Shown: piece after piece, positions 61,623 to 64,000 of the stretch
How positions within the stretch are numbered: the first letter of the stretch is position 1
Layout: each line of letters starts with the position of its first letter
Source: Claveliimonas ammoniilytica
GTDB lineage: Bacteria > Bacillota > Clostridia > Lachnospirales > Lachnospiraceae
Direction: 5' to 3'
DNA length: 64,000 nucleotides
NCBI RefSeq assembly: GCF_025567415.1
Contig: NZ_JAOQJV010000006.1
Coordinates: 1-64,000 of the forward strand
Translations under genes and position numbers: made by a program
Notes under the pieces: generated by a model
What the model was told of the DNA's origin: nothing
Database searches by the model: none
What the model saw: only the letters and a program-made list of their open reading frames with translations

Positions 61623-63974
61623 ATGAAAAATCGTACAACCAGAATCGGTATGACTGCTCTGGCAATTCTGTTAGCAGCCGGAGCCACAGTAAATGCAGTT
61701 CCATCTTTTGCAGGTCTCGCCGTTGTACATGCCGAAGAACAGAACTCACAGACCTCTACAGTAATCAACGAAGGAACCCTGTGGAAATATCTTGACAACA
61801 ACACAGACCCTGCTGAAGGTCAGGCTTCGCTGACCGCTTGGACTGAAAAAGGATTTGATGACACAATATGGAAAACAGCCTCAGGAAAGTTCGGTGCCAA
61901 ACGAGGTGCTCTTACTTCTTTTGACGGTTTTACACCAACCATTTTACTTCAGCAGTACATCGACGGAACTGCAACTGATATCCCGACATATTTCTTCCGT
62001 ACAACCTTCAACGTCAGCAATCTGGAACAACTGACATCTATCACCGGAACATTATTTCACGATGATGCAGTTGCCGTATATATCAATGGACATCCGGTAA
62101 AATCGGTAGATATGCCAACAAATACTCAGAGCAGTAACATGTTCTATGCAGGTGTTTCAGCCGGAGCCCCAAAACAAGCTGACCTGAATTTATCTAAAGC
62201 AGAGATTCAGAATTACCTTACAGATGGTGATAATGTACTTTCGGTAGAACTTCATAACGACAGAGAAGCAAGTTCTGACATTTACTTTGAATTCCAAAAT
62301 CTGACTCTGAATTATAACGAAACCGACGGCAACGAGCCTGCTGTCACTCCTGTGAATCAGAAATCTGTCATTCTGACGGTAGGCGGCGACACTACAAGCC
62401 AAGGAATCACCTGGTACGCTGATACACCCGACGCCGGAGAAGTGCAGTATGCTCCGAAAAACGGAGACACGTTCCCGGATAATTATCAGACTGTACCGGC
62501 AACCGCATTCATTTCTAATGATGCAGGTTTCTATTCTAATCAGGCAGTCCTTTCTAATCTGCAGTCTGGAAGCGAATACGTGTACCGTGTTGTAAATGGA
62601 ACGACGGTCAGCAAAACATACAGCTTTAAGACCAGTGCAAATGACGGATCTTACAGTTTTGCGTTTGTTGGTGACCCACAGATTGGTGCCAGCGGTAATG
62701 CGTCATCTGATGCAAACAACTGGAACGAAACCGTAAGTCTCATCACCTCAACATTAAGGCCGGATTTCCTGTTATCTGCCGGAGACCAGGTGAATACTGC
62801 TTCCAACGAATCACAATATGTGGGTTATCTGAATGACGCATTTGCTTCTCTTCCAAGTGCAACAACAATCGGTAACCACGACAGCAGTTCTGCAGCTTAC
62901 AACGAACACTTTAATCTTCCAAATGAAAGTCGTAACAAAGGCATTACCAAAGCTGGTTCCGACTACTGGTTTGTATATGAGAATACATTGTTTATTGATA
63001 TTAACTCTAACAACCGTTCTGCTGCTGAACACAAAGCATTTATCGAGGAAGCAATTGCTGCCAATCCGAATGTAAAATGGAAAACTGTAGTCTTTCATCA
63101 TTCCATTTATTCGACAGCATCCCATGTAAATGATGGTGATATCATCAACAGAAGAAATGAACTTCCGCAGATATTCGACGACCTGGACATTGATGTTGTA
63201 TTAATGGGACATGACCATGTATACACCAGAACCTATATGATGAATGGATCTACTCCTGACACCTCTCGTGGTGTTCAAAGCAGTGTGACCAACTCAACCG
63301 GCATTCTTTATCTGACAGCCAACTCTGCCAGCGGAAGTAAATACTACGATATCAAGGCTCCGAATGCAGAATATTCTGCAAAGATGGATCAGTCATACCG
63401 TAGAACCGTAACGGATATTGATGTTACCGATACTTCTTACACGATGACTACCTACTATGCAGATGATATGTCTGTGTTGGACACATTTACCATTAATAAA
63501 ACTGATTCCTCTGCTCTCAAGAATCTGGTGAATGAAACAGAATCAAAAAAACTGAATTCCAATGACTATACAGAAGAAAGCTGGAATACATTCCAAACAG
63601 CACTGACAAATGCCAAGTCTGTTCTGGAAAATGAAAATGCTTCTCAGAGCGAACTTGATGATGCCTACAATGCTCTTAAAAGTGCAATGGATGGATTAAA
63701 AGCTCCCGAGAAAAAAGATCCAGAACAGAACCCTGAAACTCCTGTCAAACCTGGAAACGGATCAGGTTCTGACAATGATTCTAATACCAAGAAGCCTGCA
63801 TTCACCCCTGTATCAGATACCAAACCATCCGCAACAGATACTAAACCTGCTTCTGATTCCGGCAAGAAAACCGTCAGAACCGGAGATACTGCAAACGCTG
63901 CATCTGCAGGACTGGTGATGCTTGCGGCCGGAAGTGTAATCGTAGTTTACATTAGAAAAAGGAAAGGAATCTAA
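61623..63974 (+). CDS. Secreted wall-anchored metallophosphoesterase with FIVAR repeat
   Basis: Protein of 783 aa: signal peptide (cut near VVHAEEQ), N-terminal domain to about residue 230, a purple-acid-phosphatase-like Fn3 region (~246-335), a calcineurin-like phosphatase (FAFVGDPQIG, LSAGDQVN, TIGNHD, VFHHSIYS, GHDHVYTR), one FIVAR repeat (~660-715), a Pro/Ser/Asp linker, and a VRTGD sorting-like motif followed by a hydrophobic helix and KRKGI. It would hydrolyse extracellular phosphoesters. GGAGG precedes the start. The frame is complete. Confidence 0.88.
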   Translation: MKNRTTRIGMTALAILLAAGATVNAVPSFAGLAVVHAEEQNSQTSTVINEGTLWKYLDNNTDPAEGQASLTAWTEKGFDDTIWKTASGKFGAKRGALTSFDGFTPTILLQQYIDGTATDIPTYFFRTTFNVSNLEQLTSITGTLFHDDAVAVYINGHPVKSVDMPTNTQSSNMFYAGVSAGAPKQADLNLSKAEIQNYLTDGDNVLSVELHNDREASSDIYFEFQNLTLNYNETDGNEPAVTPVNQKSVILTVGGDTTSQGITWYADTPDAGEVQYAPKNGDTFPDNYQTVPATAFISNDAGFYSNQAVLSNLQSGSEYVYRVVNGTTVSKTYSFKTSANDGSYSFAFVGDPQIGASGNASSDANNWNETVSLITSTLRPDFLLSAGDQVNTASNESQYVGYLNDAFASLPSATTIGNHDSSSAAYNEHFNLPNESRNKGITKAGSDYWFVYENTLFIDINSNNRSAAEHKAFIEEAIAANPNVKWKTVVFHHSIYSTASHVNDGDIINRRNELPQIFDDLDIDVVLMGHDHVYTRTYMMNGSTPDTSRGVQSSVTNSTGILYLTANSASGSKYYDIKAPNAEYSAKMDQSYRRTVTDIDVTDTSYTMTTYYADDMSVLDTFTINKTDSSALKNLVNETESKKLNSNDYTEESWNTFQTALTNAKSVLENENASQSELDDAYNALKSAMDGLKAPEKKDPEQNPETPVKPGNGSGSDNDSNTKKPAFTPVSDTKPSATDTKPASDSGKKTVRTGDTANAASAGLVMLAAGSVIVVYIRKRKGI

Positions 63975-64000
63975 CAGATACTTATTATGAGAAAAATAAA

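Noticed and set aside
1..64000. tRNA, rRNA, CRISPR array, insertion sequences, prophage genes
   Set aside because: No cloverleaf-like segments, no direct-repeat arrays, and no transposase, integrase or phage proteins were seen in either strand's frames.

Overview
The window looks like a chromosomal segment of a Lachnospiraceae-type Clostridia (Firmicutes). Composition is moderate, with A+T-rich spacers, strong GGAGG-type ribosome sites and canonical TTGACA/TATAAT promoters. Several gene arrangements also fit: rho-rpmE-DUF1385-prmC-prfA, a radical-SAM/DUF4364 pair, an Amt protein fused to PII, Feo genes with a small Cys-rich membrane protein, and secreted proteins with a TGD-type wall-sorting tail. 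The genus cannot be fixed from sequence alone. Almost everything is ordinary core or metabolic genome. I see no prophage, insertion sequence, CRISPR array, rRNA or tRNA.

Layout: 0-6.4 kb is one minus-strand block (nadE, SprT-like protease, anchored C39-like peptidase, TrmH methyltransferase, and an ATP-dependent 2-hydroxyacyl-CoA-dehydratase-like pair). 6.5-9.8 kb has a YeiH-family transporter divergent from a LysR regulator, a DUF134-NifX fusion, and a probable small RNA built of tandem hairpins. 9.8-14.1 kb is a minus-strand run (methyltransferase, esterase, membrane proteins, adenosine deaminase, HTH/nuclease-like protein). 14.2-17.4 kb holds a lipase-like gene remnant, an ECF S-component and a UvrA-like ATPase behind a possible attenuator. 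17.5-25.7 kb is nitrogen assimilation: Amt-PII and GltBD, each preceded by a similar promoter-proximal terminator leader. 25.7-34.9 kb contains a PHP phosphoesterase, a complete ABC importer operon with an MBL hydrolase and MgtC, then ispG, a SorC regulator and an atypical HPr.

35-45.3 kb is minus strand: a MATE transporter, COG2426 protein, two aminotransferases and a DUF2156 protein in one operon, then a wall-anchored nucleotidase and an MBOAT/DHHW acetylation pair. 45.4-50 kb is the translation/termination cluster. 50.3-52.9 kb has malic enzyme, a radical-SAM protein and DUF4364. 53-56.8 kb is a ferrous-iron uptake locus with two FeoA, FeoB, a 58-residue Cys-rich membrane protein, a Fur-like protein reduced to its DNA-binding domain, and a divergent DtxR-type regulator with palindromic operators. 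56.9-64 kb has L-serine dehydratase, a second MATE, a coiled-coil/3D-domain exported protein, a degraded hicAB remnant and a large secreted phosphoesterase.

Points most worth a second look: the GACGA-loop hairpin RNA at about 9.68-9.81 kb, the paired nitrogen-gene leaders, the mini-ORF attenuator before the UvrA-like gene, the DCCP-like dehydratase/activase, and the Fur-like and HPr-like proteins that depart from their families.
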